64,000 bases of DNA from Sclerotinia nivalis (GCA_029531795.1 JAPEIS010000007.1:496001-560000); one strand, 5' to 3'; shown: positions 11,066-22,975, counted from the stretch's first letter. Made by a program: numbers and translations. Notes: generated from the sequence alone by a model not told the origin.

Positions 11066-11673
11066 GTTACGGTAGGTACTTGGTTGGTTACGTACTTTTC
11101 TTTAATTGAGATCGATCAGTTATCCCTCTCCCCATCCTCAGATCCTCAGATAAAGTTAAAGGCCAAAAAAAAAAAGGAAAAACCACGCGCAAAACAATCA
11201 AAAGAAAATCAAAAGGAAAAAATTAGAAAGGAGAAAAATGAACTAAGTGTCTCGAGCTATCATAATAAATACAGAGTATTGATCCATGTGAAGAAAGTTT
11301 GGAGATGAATTTTTGGTCGAAGCCATAGGAAAATAAAACTTTGAAAAAAAAAGCCAATCTTTTCTGTAAGCATGATGGTCTTTCGTCTTGGTGCATTTCT
11401 CCTCTCCCTTTTCTTTCATTCTCATGTGCAAAATAAAACTCCTCGAAATACCACTCATTCTTGAATGCAAGACCCCCATTATAGCATTTACGACCTTGCC
11501 TCGCAGAAGCATGCCGCGCCTGAATATCACCTTCCACCCCATCGCTCGCCTCGTCCACTGCCAAATATTAAGGATCAATGATTAAAGAGACATGAATTGA
11601 AAAGTAAAGTATCGGTTGTGTCGTGTTGGTACCATCATAAAAAGGCAGGTCCTGATTATTAAGAAGTCACCCC
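11066..11673. other. Spacer / 3' flank of the septin gene
   Basis: Contains an A-rich stretch (11160-11245) but no supported gene. The part next to 11674 should hold the septin 3' UTR. Overlapping short frames at 11223-11585 on both strands show no recognisable protein. Confidence 0.5.
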
Positions 11674-13631
11674 TTAACGGAGTGAGAAACCCTTCCTCTT
11701 GCCTTCCTTTTCTATTGGTCTTCCACTCTCGACTCTGGATTTCTTCTCCTCCAGTTCTTGACGTTGACGCTCGAGTTGTTCCTTCATCTCGCGATGTCGT
11801 GCGTACAACTCTTCTTCGCTCTGCTTCAACTTGCTCTCCTTCTCCGCGACCTTTTGTTGGAAAACCATCTTCATCTCGGCCTCCATCTTTGCAAGCTTTT
11901 GCTCGTGCAATTGACGCTCTTCTTCTTGCTTGACAGCTGGGTTGACCTCCTTGAAAACATTTGGATCCTGAGTTACACCCATAGCAGTAAGCTTCTCCGA
12001 TCTGTAGTTTTCGTACAAAGCGTTGTTGGTGTGTTCCTTGAGCTCCTCCATGTGAGTTCGGATGAGCATTTGTCTGAGCTTGACGAAATCACAATGCTCT
12101 TCGTTGTCAACTTCAATGACTCCCCATGGGTATTTACGTCCTCGAACTTTACGTCCCTCGTTGTTTGTAATTTCGGAATTGGCACCAACAACTGCGAAAG
12201 GTACTTTGTCCATAATCTCCTTATTCTCGGCAATCGTCTCCTCATCATCCTTTTCGTAATGTGGACCCTCGAAGATTTGGATATCGTGGTGCTTGATATC
12301 AGCAAGAATCTGGAACATGGTTAGCGTAGGTTTAAAAATATACAACTGAGGTCCTCACTCTAAACTTGAAGGCGGTGATTTCTTCATCGGTCAATGTATC
12401 AGCCTTAGCAATGACTGGAATCAAGTTGACCTTGGTATGAAGTCTACGCATAACCTCAATGTCCAAAGGTTTCAATGCATGGCCAGTTGGTTGAATGAAG
12501 TAAACACAAGCATGAACGCGGTTATCAACAATGTTCACTCGGTTGACCTTGTTCTCAGCATCCAAATAGGCATCGAAGCGTTGTTCAATATTATCAACGA
12601 TTGGTCGCCAAGACTCATCATTGTTAACGAAATCACCGAAACCTGGGGTATCAACGACAGTCAAACGTAAACGAACACCATTCTCCTCGATATCGGCACT
12701 GATAGATTGAATAGAAACGGTTTTTGGAATAATATCGAGGGAAGGTCCTTTACGTTCTCTTGGTGGGTACAAGGAAGTGTTGAAAAGAGTGTTGACCAAA
12801 GTCGACTTTCCGAGTCCAGATTCACCTATTAAAAGTTAGCATAGACCAAATATACATTTAGATGCTTCACATACCAACAACCATAACATTAAAGTTGAAT
12901 CCCTTTCTAACACTCTTTCGGTGCCATTGATTTGGTAGATTTGCAAATCCAACATATCCAGTCAACTTTCTTCGGACAATGTTCTTCATATCGCTTGCTT
13001 GTTGAGCTGCAATCTTTGGATCTGTTGAGCTGACGGTCATTGGAATCTCTAGTGGGGACGATGGAGCTCCATTAGGGATTGGAGATGCTCGGGTAGGCGC
13101 CATTGGGGCTCCGTTGGTAGCTGTATAGAGAGGTAAAATGTCAGCCCAGTCATGCGAAGTAGTGCTATAATTCTTAGAAGCCTGTTGTAGTTTCTCGGCG
13201 ACCCATAGCTCCATAGATTCATGGTGGTCCATAGATATTTGCTCCAAACTTGGAGCTTCTTCAACATCCAACATGCTTCTAAATTGAGCGCGTATGCGTT
13301 CTGCTCCTCGCTGATGACGATGCAAGCTTCCAGGATATTGACGCTGTTCGATACTCTCTGATGATTGCTTAGGTATTGAGGCGCCTTTGGAAATGCTCTC
13401 GGATCTTATGACAGACGAATCCTTATCTCCAGATTGTTGTCCGGAAGATGAAGCGGAAGACTTCTTAGAGATGATGAGATTCCAGTGGCCATTTGTATGT
13501 GACTTCATGGCTGGCGGATCAGGATGATGAAACATCATGTGGCGGATTGTTGATGACTTCCCAGCTTGTTGGAATGGATTTCGAAATGTGCGAGTCCAGC
13601 AGACTCGAGATTTGAAGCTTTGCAATTGCAA
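11674..13631 (-). CDS. aspB: Septin, Cdc3/AspB type
   Basis: This is a GTP-binding septin that forms hetero-oligomeric filaments at septation sites, hyphal tips and the cell cortex. Three exons are supported on the reverse strand: 13631-12875, 12825-12359 and 12309-11674 (TAA at 11674-11676). The introns, 12826-12874 and 12310-12358, are both 49 bp with GT-AG ends. In this model (619 residues) the P-loop GESGLGKST is at ~253-261 and is built across intron 1. The G3 motif DTPGFGD is at ~311, and the G4 motif AKAD at ~392. The C-terminal ~110 residues are a Lys/Glu/Gln-rich coiled coil ending in KRKGFSLR. The [15 protein letters not shown] and MKMVFQQKV segments match yeast Cdc3 and Aspergillus AspB rather than Cdc10, Cdc11 or Cdc12. 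The start is uncertain: the frame is open to 13631, but methionines inside the exon ([13 protein letters not shown]) or an upstream exon (ATGG/GTAAGC at 13789-13780) are alternatives. Confidence 0.9.
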
Positions 13632-14520
13632 TAATCATGTGTCGAGAATGATTGTCGGGATGAGAGATGGCACAGTGTGAAATCGAAGAATTGGTTCGAC
13701 CAATTGTTGATGCCGTCGTTGATATTGTGATGATTCCATTTCCTCCCAGGTATTGACTTCCTCCAAAATGAAATGAATTGCTTACCCATTGTTATGATTG
13801 ATGTAGAAGGATCGAAGGTGATTGTTTTTGTGAAGAAAGAAGGTGGGAGGTTCGAAATCCTGTCGGCACCAAAAGACAGATAAATTAGCCTATATGAACA
13901 GAAAGATAGTCACAAGTCGAGGTAGTTGAAGTTCCAACGATCGAAATCAATGAATATCTTCCGAAATATATTTTTGAAGGTCTTCTGAAAGATCGAGAAT
14001 TGATTCGATGGAGTGATGTTCCCATTCATGCAGGAATACGAATAATAGCACGTACCAGATATTAAAGTCTTTGAATCCTCAACAAGTATTGGTTCGCGTG
14101 GTCTTTAATGCGGATTAAGATTTGAATAGATAAAATGCACCAAGTATTGCTTTACTCAGTTGTTGTTGTTGGAAGGTACGAGACCAAATGAAAGTAAAGT
14201 TGATTTGCGAAGAAGATAGAAAAGTTAAGATTCTAAACGATTGTAGTGAATGTTGTTGATGTACCAAGTAGAGAGGTAGAAGGCGTAAAAAAAAAAGTTG
14301 TGTGTAGGTTAAGGTTGTCAATGTCGCACCGATTGATATTTTGATTGAGCCTTTTCTCTTAATTGCGGTTGGCGTTGTTGGTGTTGGCAATTGGCTGATT
14401 TCTTTTCCCTTTGGTTGCTTGTCTGTGTTCCCACTGGCAAAAGGGGTTAATTTTTGGGGGGCGCTGGGCTGACTTGGGAATTACTTGGGGAAGGGGTCAA
14501 TTAAGAAAGGTAGGGGCTGT
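13632..14520 (-). promoter_or_regulatory. Septin 5' flank, probably with long 5' UTR
   Basis: On the septin strand this region is CT-rich with poly-pyrimidine runs (about 14160-14300), common in fungal promoters and leaders. No separate gene is supported. A donor-like GTAAGC at 13785-13780 just after an ATG suggests a possible 5' intron. Confidence 0.4.
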
Positions 14521-14702
14521 TGGGGCAAGCTTTTAAAAATCAACAAGGATTTGAGTAAAGTTGTCATTTAATTTGAATATGAATGTGAATGTGATTACGG
14601 GAAATTATGAAGAAATCAAGTATGAGACTGTAAGATTGTAGGATTTGTACATAAAACCTATATGGTTTCCTGGCTTATTTACGGAGTATAGTCTAGATGA
14701 GT

Positions 14703-14756
14703 GTGATGGAATGAGAGTGAGAGTGATAGAATGAGAGTGACAGTGATAGTGAATAG
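14703..14756. repeat. Short direct repeat, GTGATRGAATGAGAGTGA unit
   Basis: Two copies of about 20 bp plus trailing GTGA units. Confidence 0.6.
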
Positions 14757-14769
14757 GTGTACCTACCTA

Positions 14770-15143
14770 GTAGATGGAATAAAATGAAGATATAAACCAT
14801 GAGGAGTAGAGACTATAGAGACTATAAAGACTATATCAAATGCCCTCGAGACCCTCAGATATCATGGGCAACTCCTATCTATAACATTAGTACCCAACCT
14901 CAAGCCTACCTGAGTAGTCCGTGTGTGCAGTATCTCATTCTATGAAGAGCTATGTAATCTTACCTATGGGTGGGATAAAATAAAATGTAGATATAAACGA
15001 GATGGAGTACAAAGATTGATTGTATCAAATTTTGTTGAACACCTCAGATCTATAATAGGTATCTCCTATCTATTCTATGTATACAACAACAGTACTGGGT
15101 ACTTACCCTACCTTAAGCCTACCTCATCATTTGTGATCTGTTG
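14770..15143. repeat. Imperfect direct duplication, ~165-bp unit
   Basis: 14770-14920 and 14966-15136 share, in the same order, a GATGGAATAAAATGAAGATATAAAC-type start, a GGAGTA-AGA segment, TATCAAAT, CCTCAGAT, AACTCCTATCTAT or its equivalent, AGTAC-CAA, and a CCT-AAGCCTACCT ending. Insertions and substitutions separate the copies. No coding potential. Confidence 0.65.
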
Positions 15144-17054
15144 AAGTATCAAATGTCTAATGGTGTAAGTAGCTATGTATCAGATTTGGTGATCCTCCAA
15201 TTATCTTTGGAGAATGGGAATGATGGATGGATTGCTTCATTAAATAGGACATTGTCGCTTGAATCTGTACCAGTCAATCATTGCCTGCAGAAGTAACAAT
15301 AGGTTAAGTGACAAGTACTTCCATGTGGTGTATTGAATTGGATCTCCTATTTCATCTTGATGCCTCAATATTGATTCTATACTCCACCCCGATTTCTTCT
15401 CCATTTTCTTCTCTTTCCTCCTACCTTCCCCATCTCCTCCCCATCTCCTCCCCTCCTCATCCTAATCCTCCTCCGCCTCCTCTTCTTTACTTAATGTTTG
15501 CCTCCACGAATTGCATTTCATCACATTTGTGCTCTGTGCTCTGTGCACTTCCCCCAATGTAACCAAAATACTCCACTGCCGGTGCAGGATTGCTTGGGTC
15601 TGCATCTACACGTGATGATCGGTCCTTGTCAATTCCAGATCTCCACCATGACTTTGATAACCACTAATCCATATTCAACAAAATGTCTTACTTTAGCCTC
15701 CTAAGTATCTTTAGTGTCGCTTCAAAGCACCCATTATCGAATTTGGTGTTTCCTCAATTGGTTCAACAACAAACAAAAAGTGGGATTCGTTCCAAACTCT
15801 TTTGGAGAAGCTTCATGATAGTGGCATCATAATATCCAAAAATATCTATTCGATGGAGTTAGAGGAGAAGCGAAGTGAAAAGGAGGTTTGCAACAAAGAA
15901 CATGACGAGGTAAATTTGCAAAATTTACCCTCATTTCAAAATGTTCTATGAATAGTTACTGACGTGTTTTGCCCTTCGATGTAGATCGCAATCACCTCAG
16001 ACATAACTTCCGATTTGCATGGTTATACATACAAGGATAGGCACAAATGGAGGATAACGTCTTTTCGGTGCATTACAACTTTGCGAGGAGAGTCAAACAT
16101 TTGATTTTTGTCTCCCTTTGAACGGAAGTCGTTGATATAAGGCGTGTTTAAACCTTTTTCCTTGAAACTTCCTGTGTCAAAATACATTCCAACAATATCG
16201 GAATATTCTTCTGAAACAGCCTGTCATTCAAGTGATCGGAGGAATGTACTCGCCATTCCGAAACGGGTTAAGTCTCCGTGGGAGGGAATTATGAGAGGGC
16301 AGGAAAGTCAAGTCGACAATATCGATTGAATTTTACAACTTCAACTATTAGCATCGACATATTGCTATTTGAATTATTTACTACCATCCTTTGCAAAAAG
16401 TATGACTTAAGAGGTCTGCGGGTCGTAGAATACTCTTCTTACACTACTTTATTAGCGTACAGCCTCCGATTATTTTCTCTCTCCGAGTCATCGTGTTTCG
16501 TTGTACTGAGTCTAGCTGCTTTATTTGTTGCCCGAGTGGGAATCATGGGACTCGTTGAACTCGCATCAGAAGCGCTGGATACCTGACACTGCTGAAATAG
16601 TACCTATGCTTACCAAAGAGTGTCAATCAATTATGTGGCAGGTCCTAACCTAACGCATTTCCTATATAAAAGTCCTTTTCTATCGCATCAACTTTTTCCC
16701 TTCCATTCCTATCATTCTGGATTTGTCTGTTCTCCAAAGAATCTTGAAGAGTTGAATATTTAATCTGGAAATTCCGCCAAGAATTTCATTTAACATCATT
16801 CCCAAGCCAAATTCTTCTGCGTAGATACATCAGTGCTTAAAGTAACCCAATACCTGTGCTGGATATTTCCATCTCGCGTCTTCAAGTGTGCCTATTGTGA
16901 TCCCTTGCAGCACATATATCAGTCATATCCATCATAATCATATCGTATAGTCTTGGTCAATGGTCATGATTCTTCTGACGAATGGAACCAACAGTCCCCC
17001 GTCCTTTTCTGTTCAATCTTGTATGCATGGAATTAACCACTCTTAGCCCTCATC
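15144..17054. other. Intergenic region without a supported gene
   Basis: 15370-15490 is C/T-rich low complexity. Short open frames at 15308, 16144 and 16278 show no recognisable protein. A TATA element lies at 16663-16671 (separate entry). Confidence 0.5.
16661..16700 (+). promoter_or_regulatory. TATA box with pyrimidine-rich downstream leader
   Basis: CCTATATAAAAG at 16661-16672 is followed by a CT-rich stretch (TTTTTCCCTTCC) typical of fungal core promoters. It lies about 390 bp upstream of the F-box-like pseudogene start at 17055 and could have served it. Confidence 0.4.
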
Positions 17055-17735
17055 ATGATCTCCGAATGCAAACTTCTCAGCAAGCTTCCGGATGAAATTC
17101 TTCTTGCGATTATCGAACATGTCGATCAAGGGACCGGGGCTAAGCTTCCGTTATGCTCTACAAAGTTTCATCTACCCAGTCTTATACTCCCACATCGATG
17201 CAACCCATAAAGATAAGAATCAATTTTTCTTGCAGACTGCTCTCGAGAAGCTCCTACACCCGCTCATTTACCGTACAAATACAAGATACCGAAACCATTA
17301 CTATCACATGAGAATCTTCTGTTACCTCGCAAAGGCATACCACAGTCGGTGTGCATGTTGCAAAATAAACTTTATATTTAGTAAACCGTGAAGAATGGAA
17401 TTATTAACTCAGTGAGGATGAAAACTCAGGTGCCGTTATGGCCATAATTATTACCACTACTTGCGCGACTGCCATTTCTGTAAATGAACATTGGAGAGCT
17501 CCTTTTTCTATTAGCTGTGTACACTTTTTTCAGTATTTCAAATACATGAATGGAAGCTTCTTTAATGTCATTCAATCAAAAGATGCGAACAGCAGATTGA
17601 TATCCCCAAACCTGAAGAATATTTGGATTGGTTGCGGAGTCAATGGCGGCACATCATTCCTCATGCCATAGATTATGCTAGTATTATCCGTCAATTCAAC
17701 CATCAAAGTGACGCTTGGAGGATATTTTTTTAGTT
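17055..17735 (+). pseudogene. F-box-like protein gene, frameshifted
   Basis: ATG 17055 begins MISECKLLSKLPDEILLAII, whose LPDEILLAIIEHV is a classic fungal F-box start, with KLPLCSTKFH following. Near 17165-17175 the sense continues in another frame with YPVLYSHIDATHKDKNQFFL, which is what normally follows in these proteins (a 'P.LYSHI' motif). That frame ends at 17391. A third frame around 17580-17732 reads QIDIPKPEEYLDWLRSQWRH and a further protein-like tail, then stops. The family uses the F-box to bind Skp1 in SCF ubiquitin ligases. Two frame changes and the short size mark this copy as broken. Confidence 0.55.
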
Positions 17736-18484
17736 GACAGTAGCAGCCCTGAAAAGCTACTTACTGGGTTCTTGGGGGGGGAAAGGTATGGGTGGCTGGG
17801 GAGAGTTATTGAGGAGAGTTGAGGGTGGGGTTCATGGAGTTCAAGGGGCGAGATGGGATGAGATGGGATGGGATAGGGGGGTGGCGGGTTATTTGATGGG
17901 ATGAGGGGGAGGAAATTTCAAGAGAAGCTGGGGAAGAGATGAGGATTAAGGGGATTGATGGCAGGAGTACAGAGTGGGGGGGTGGATATAAGGATATTAA
18001 GATATAATATATTATTAATTTTGAGAAAGATGGAAGAGGCGTGGAAATGCGTAGCATAGTGATGGAAAGATGGAAAAAATACATACAGCATTAGAATTCA
18101 GAAGTTTGAGGAAGTCTTCATTTCACGGCATTAAAAGCATAACAGAATGATATGATGATGCAAGTTGTTCTAGCTCCATCTATTTCAGATATCATCCCTC
18201 TTTACTTCATGAAGATAAATCCCCCATGGCCATTCTCGCAGCCCATACTGCGGGAATGGGGGAGGTGAAGAACCAACTTTGAGGAGTGTGGCTGCTAGTG
18301 AGTCCCTAAGCAATGTAAATTACTCTGTTCAGTCTGCAAAATTGTCAGCAAGATGCGAATTTGTGCCTCTTCATATATGAATACATATATATCTGAGCTA
18401 GCTCACCATTGAAATATCTCCATGTTCCTGCCCCTGCGTGACACTTAAAGACCACCCATAGTCTCCTTGCAGCGGAAGATGTCC
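17736..18484. other. Intergenic spacer, G-rich on + at 17770-18000
   Basis: The GGGATGAGATGGGATGGG-type low-complexity stretch is purine-biased, and no gene is supported. 18400-18484 is the 3' flank of the next gene. Confidence 0.6.
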
Positions 18485-19393
18485 TCAATTCCAGTATTCC
18501 TTCCACCAACCTATTCGGTCCTGGAAGCTAGGGGAGCTATAAGCATAAGGTGGGGGCGTGAACGATTTGGGAAACCTCCATCCGTATCGGACGTCAAGGT
18601 CAGGAATTTTACCCTCAAACTTCTCCCATATTTCTTCAAAAAAACTATCGACACAAATTTCGTCAACCATATCAAGTAACTTAACCCGATAATCGCACCC
18701 AGGGTTTGGTGGTCTTGGAAATAAATCAAACACCTCCCAGAGATTGAAGATTATCAACCGGCTAAACTCATCATGGTTCTGATAAAGACCTTCGCTATCC
18801 ATCGGCGCTGCGTCATATATGAGGTGTAACTTCTTTAGCATTGGCATGGAAGATAATGCCGATAAAATTAACTGCAATTCATCCTCTTCGAATTTCACGC
18901 TATTGCAATCGGTCTGGACTTGATGACGCAGAGAAGGGTCACGCCGAAGCATAGCCATGTTAACTTCTCGTTGGTCATAGCTAAAATGTCCATACCGAAT
19001 GTCTCCGTCAATAAAAATGTATTGAAAATTTCTAGCTTCATGTTGAGTAATTGATAACAAAAAACTAGCAAGGTGTTCTTGAATTTTCCAGTCAATGTAT
19101 AACGTATCGAGGTGGAAGTTAAACCGAATTCTAGGCTCAATAAGTGCTCCGCCAAATAAGAGAGGGTAAAAACGTAAAACAGCTGCTCGTGAATCTCGAC
19201 ATGCTGTCATCGCAGCTGGAAGAGGAGTCCTCGAACAAAATCCGTCGTACCTTCCGCCTTTTGGCCAGACCTCAACTAGACGGGCCTTTAAATTCTTCCG
19301 CCAGATAATTTGTCTAATCTCAACTGGTAAGTTTGGGAACAATGTGAACCGACGCCTTGCCATAATGTATTCCCATGGTGTAAGGGACTTCAT
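18485..19393 (-). CDS. 2EXR-domain protein, 302 residues
   Basis: A single uninterrupted exon on the reverse strand. Residues ~16-110 carry the fungal 2EXR arrangement: FTLFPNLPVEIRQIIWRKNL, then a LVEV strand, then the ACRDSRAAVLRFYPLLFG helix, and IRFNFHLDTLYIDW. The domain is expanded in filamentous ascomycetes and resembles the F-box region of SCF adaptors; its biochemical role is not established. The rest has Leu-rich helices (LQLILSALSSMPMLKKLHLI) like the degenerate leucine-rich part of F-box proteins. The second ATG (codon 11, MARRRFTLF) is an alternative start. No intron signals and no frame damage are visible, in contrast to the broken relatives nearby (17.1, 33.6 and 35.4 kb). Confidence 0.75.
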   Translation of the reverse strand: MKSLTPWEYIMARRRFTLFPNLPVEIRQIIWRKNLKARLVEVWPKGGRYDGFCSRTPLPAAMTACRDSRAAVLRFYPLLFGGALIEPRIRFNFHLDTLYIDWKIQEHLASFLLSITQHEARNFQYIFIDGDIRYGHFSYDQREVNMAMLRRDPSLRHQVQTDCNSVKFEEDELQLILSALSSMPMLKKLHLIYDAAPMDSEGLYQNHDEFSRLIIFNLWEVFDLFPRPPNPGCDYRVKLLDMVDEICVDSFFEEIWEKFEGKIPDLDVRYGWRFPKSFTPPPYAYSSPSFQDRIGWWKEYWN

Positions 19394-21391
19394 CTAGTGG
19401 AATATCGGAGGAAGAGAAATATCGAGGACTTGATTCAGAACAGTTGAATGATACAAAAGCCTAGCTAAATGTTAATTCTACATCGTTTGAAATTTAAACT
19501 CGATATGATCTTACCTCTAGGCTTGCAACACTGACGATAATTGAAATTTGAGGGTGAGTAAGATAGTCACATCAGCGGATAATAGATGTAAGGTACTCGA
19601 ATGATTGAGAGTGGGTTTTAAAGGAGAAGTTCCTCATATTTGAAGAGATTACATTTTTGGTGTCAAGGAAAGAGCGAGTAAAGCAATTTCGTCTGACTTG
19701 AAGAGCGTGACAGCCTCATCAATGATCATAGTCATCCATTAGTCAGACGAGAGTCACGATTTGCCAGGGGCGGTGAAGCATTTTGTTATGCATGTGAGTA
19801 CACAATCCAACACTTTCCCAGACCATCACTACAATACTCCAAACAGCTCTATGCCGGAATGTCAAACTTCTTTGAATTAGTGCCACCATCTCCTAATACC
19901 CATACTCTTGACTATTACTATCGAAATTCGCCCTTCAGCGAATGCAGTGGAATGACCGACGCTCCTCCTGACACGATCGACGGTTTCCACACCTCATCAC
20001 CCATTTTTTGAGGACTAATGAACTTTTCCAAATGGTGGGTACTCTGAGGCTTGCTTTCTCCTGCCAACGGTTATTGTTATGGCTCCTAGCTTGACGCAGT
20101 TGCATCAACGGTCGGATTCTGTTGTTCAATATGAAAGCGGATTGGAAAATCCCAAAGTGAAGCTCCAGCGAGACCTGGAAGGCTTGGAACTCAGGATGAT
20201 TGACTGGAATATTGGGTAGCACCTTCACATGTATCAAAAATTTTGAAAATCCAATACTTATCCATTGAATCATAATGTCTGTTTACCTTCATAGGCTTGA
20301 TCCGGGAGCGAAAGATTGTCCAATTACCTCCTCGAATTGGTCAAGTGGCCGCATGTCTAGATTCATCATAACCCCTCATATTTGAACACTTTGGCAGCTT
20401 TTTTATTTATTTATTTCGGGTTTGATGTGACTACATACATAACTCCTTATTACTTGACATACTGACCACTTGCCCATTCTGCGTTTGTCAAGTCCGCGAG
20501 CTCCAGGTTGTCCCGGTAAAAGTTGACCAAATTGGAGAATGGATGCATCGCCAGTCGAAAACCCCTTGACTCTCTTCTTTTTTCCTATTATTTTTCGGGC
20601 TTCCTGTTACTTTGAGCTCCCTTGATCATGTCGATGCCCTGCTCCCATACTTCACTTTTCGATGTACTGATTTTCACAGTAGAAACTTGTGGGAGGGATG
20701 GCCAAGATTTCCTAAGTGAACACGAATGTGAACTTTTGTTGCTGGTGAAGACAATTCATCTCTAGAACACGAGGGTCTGTGAGATAATGACAAGTGCAAT
20801 CTCCAGATAGTTCAAAACTCCGTTCGGATTTCTGGTCGCTGAGAGACCATTGAATGTACGATCCCACGCAAAAGAATCCTTTTGAATAATGATCTGAATT
20901 GTGTTAAACAGAAGAACAAGGTTGGAACCAAATCATAGTAACCACAAGGAGAGATAATTGGTTCATGATTATTCACTTCAGCATGTCCTATGATGATAAG
21001 ATGACAGAGGACATCATTGGGTACGGTAGTGGAGGCTGTAATGAAGTTTTTAGTGTGTGCCATACAGCAGCTATGACACTAGTATGCTACAACCACCACC
21101 TTCTGATTATGTTTACTTTGTTTTGAAAAGCTTCATGATCATAAACACTCAACCGCTTCCCTTCTACAACAACATTTTTGAAATTTCCCAAAGTCACATC
21201 ACAATCAAATCGTTCAAGTGCACAACCAGTAAAATAATTTACACACCGGTTTTGAAATTAATCAAGTACCTTCAGTATCATAGCAAACCTGGTAGCGTGG
21301 CACAATGGTTCTTGTAGCAAATATTCTCCATAATAGTGGGGTAAGTAATACTTCAGCGTAAGCTCGATCAGGATACTCAAATGTATAGGTT
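19394..21391. other. Intergenic region without a supported gene
   Basis: Reverse-strand open frames at 19935-20273 and 20812-21063 have no recognisable domain, no codon-level features and no splice sites that extend them, so I leave them uncalled. Confidence 0.5.
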
Positions 21392-22975
21392 ATGTGGGAT
21401 GGGCCAGCAGACGATGATCCAGAAGTCATACCTCATCATCGACCATTAGACAAAGCAATTATCAAGCTCACTCAACAGAACAAGGACCTCGGAAAGCAAA
21501 ATGAGGCTCTTGCAAAAGAAAACTTTGATCTGAAAGAACTCCTCAAAGCTCATAGCATTTCATGGCTTTCGAAAACTGGCTGCAACACAATCTTTACATC
21601 CCCAAGTCTACCTGCAAGGTCGAGTGGAAACTTGCCAAACGAACTACAACTTCGTATACTCAAATATGCCTTGGAATTAGCACACCCAATAATTGACCCG
21701 GGGGTTAAGATCCTTGAGTCTAATGTCACCGAGTCAGAGCATGCCGAGCAACAGAACTTTCCTGTTCAGTTTCTGCGGGTATCAAAGTTCTTCAACCATG
21801 AAGGAAAAAAACTAATGTTTCGCAACAACGAATTCGTGTTCACTCAAGTCTGCTCTTTAAAGTGGTTTGTGAAGACACACCCAGAAATCTGCGCAGAGCT
21901 AGAGCATTTGGAATTACGCATTGTCGGAAAATACTACAATGATAGAGGCAATGTAAATTCTCCTTACGCCCTAGGTTGGTACCCAACTTCGAAGCCACCT
22001 CCTAACGCATGGGAAGAGCTCAAGATGGATGTTATAAAGCGTTGCCCAAGTGTCAATCTAAGCTGGACAGGTCTGCAAAGCTACTGCTGGCGCCAAATTT
22101 TTGAATTCCTTCAAGCTCTCCAGTTGCCCGAGAATTCCAGATTGAAGCATGAGAAAACAGCCTTCACCAATTTAAAGTCCATGGTAATTGACCTCGCCAA
22201 TTTCACAATGAACCTCTCCGGTCCTGGCATCGGTCTGCGCAAAATGGCAAGGGAGAATTTGGGCCCAATTCTTGATGAGCTATATATCCGGGGTTTGCCA
22301 AAGTACAATAACGGTGCATTAGCCTTTGAATGTTTATCGTATCTTGTGAGAGATGGCGGATTGAGTGGTTATGGACTCGGGCATCGCTTCACAAGCACCC
22401 TCGGGGGCCGTTATCTGGGGTCGGCAGATATATCAGAGCTTGGAGAAGACTTGAATATCTTTCTTGGACAAGCATTCAAAACACAGCCAGAACACGCAGA
22501 TGAAGAAACTCGGGGGAAGCATATCGTGAAGGAACTCTCCAAAACGTTCGCTGAATATGAGGGAGATAAAGTGTACTTTCATTCTGCATTGGGAGCACCT
22601 ATTAGGAGTGAGGGAACAGGGAGGATTACTGTGTTGAATCCAGGCCTGATAAAAGCTGTCGAGCTCAATGGCATTCAATTCGAACTAAATCATGATCAGG
22701 ACCTTGATGACGAAGATTTGGAGGAAATTTATGGAAAAGATCGAGTCCATGGTGGTGGAATTAGCATGGAAGAAACCTGGGATATAGATCAGTCTGGAGG
22801 TCCAGATGCTCGAATATGTGATAACTGCAGAGGTATGTATGGTTATCATGTAGGAAACCGTAAATCGCTGGAACGAGATGGCGAATATGGAGCTGAAATT
22901 GGATTCTTTCGGGAGATAGGCCTACAATTCGTGTATGAGGATGGAGTGCGCGTAGCATACACGACGCTGGATTGA
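21392..22975 (+). CDS. F-box-like fungal protein with N-terminal coiled coil, 527 residues
   Basis: One uninterrupted exon from ATG 21392 to TGA 22973-22975. Residues ~18-55 form a predicted coiled coil (LTQQNKDLGKQNEALAKENF). Residues ~80-150 resemble a fungal F-box/2EXR start: NLPNELQLRILKYALELAHP, then FLRVSKFFNHEGKKLMFRNN, which is the 'cr.f...g..~l~ynN.F' pattern of these families. A central part with ELEHLELRIVG and LKSMVIDLANF is consistent with the LRR-like body of such proteins. The C-terminus is acidic (DQDLDDEDLEEIYG) and has an isolated ICDNCRGMYGYH Cys pair. By family pattern it could be a substrate adaptor. I cannot name a substrate. The start is chosen as the first ATG of the frame, with no nearby upstream alternative. 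Confidence 0.7.
   Translation: MWDGPADDDPEVIPHHRPLDKAIIKLTQQNKDLGKQNEALAKENFDLKELLKAHSISWLSKTGCNTIFTSPSLPARSSGNLPNELQLRILKYALELAHPIIDPGVKILESNVTESEHAEQQNFPVQFLRVSKFFNHEGKKLMFRNNEFVFTQVCSLKWFVKTHPEICAELEHLELRIVGKYYNDRGNVNSPYALGWYPTSKPPPNAWEELKMDVIKRCPSVNLSWTGLQSYCWRQIFEFLQALQLPENSRLKHEKTAFTNLKSMVIDLANFTMNLSGPGIGLRKMARENLGPILDELYIRGLPKYNNGALAFECLSYLVRDGGLSGYGLGHRFTSTLGGRYLGSADISELGEDLNIFLGQAFKTQPEHADEETRGKHIVKELSKTFAEYEGDKVYFHSALGAPIRSEGTGRITVLNPGLIKAVELNGIQFELNHDQDLDDEDLEEIYGKDRVHGGGISMEETWDIDQSGGPDARICDNCRGMYGYHVGNRKSLERDGEYGAEIGFFREIGLQFVYEDGVRVAYTTLD

Noticed and set aside
11758..12324. 188-codon + frame opposite the septin
   Set aside because: It is the antisense of the septin exon and contains the reverse of its coiled coil. 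The septin reading is decisive.
19935..20273. 112-codon reverse frame as a gene
   Set aside because: No domain, no frame-linked upstream start signals, and no splice sites to extend it.
21285..21315. Possible tRNA-like string (GGTAGCGTGGCACAATGG)
   Set aside because: No acceptor stem or anticodon arm could be paired around it.
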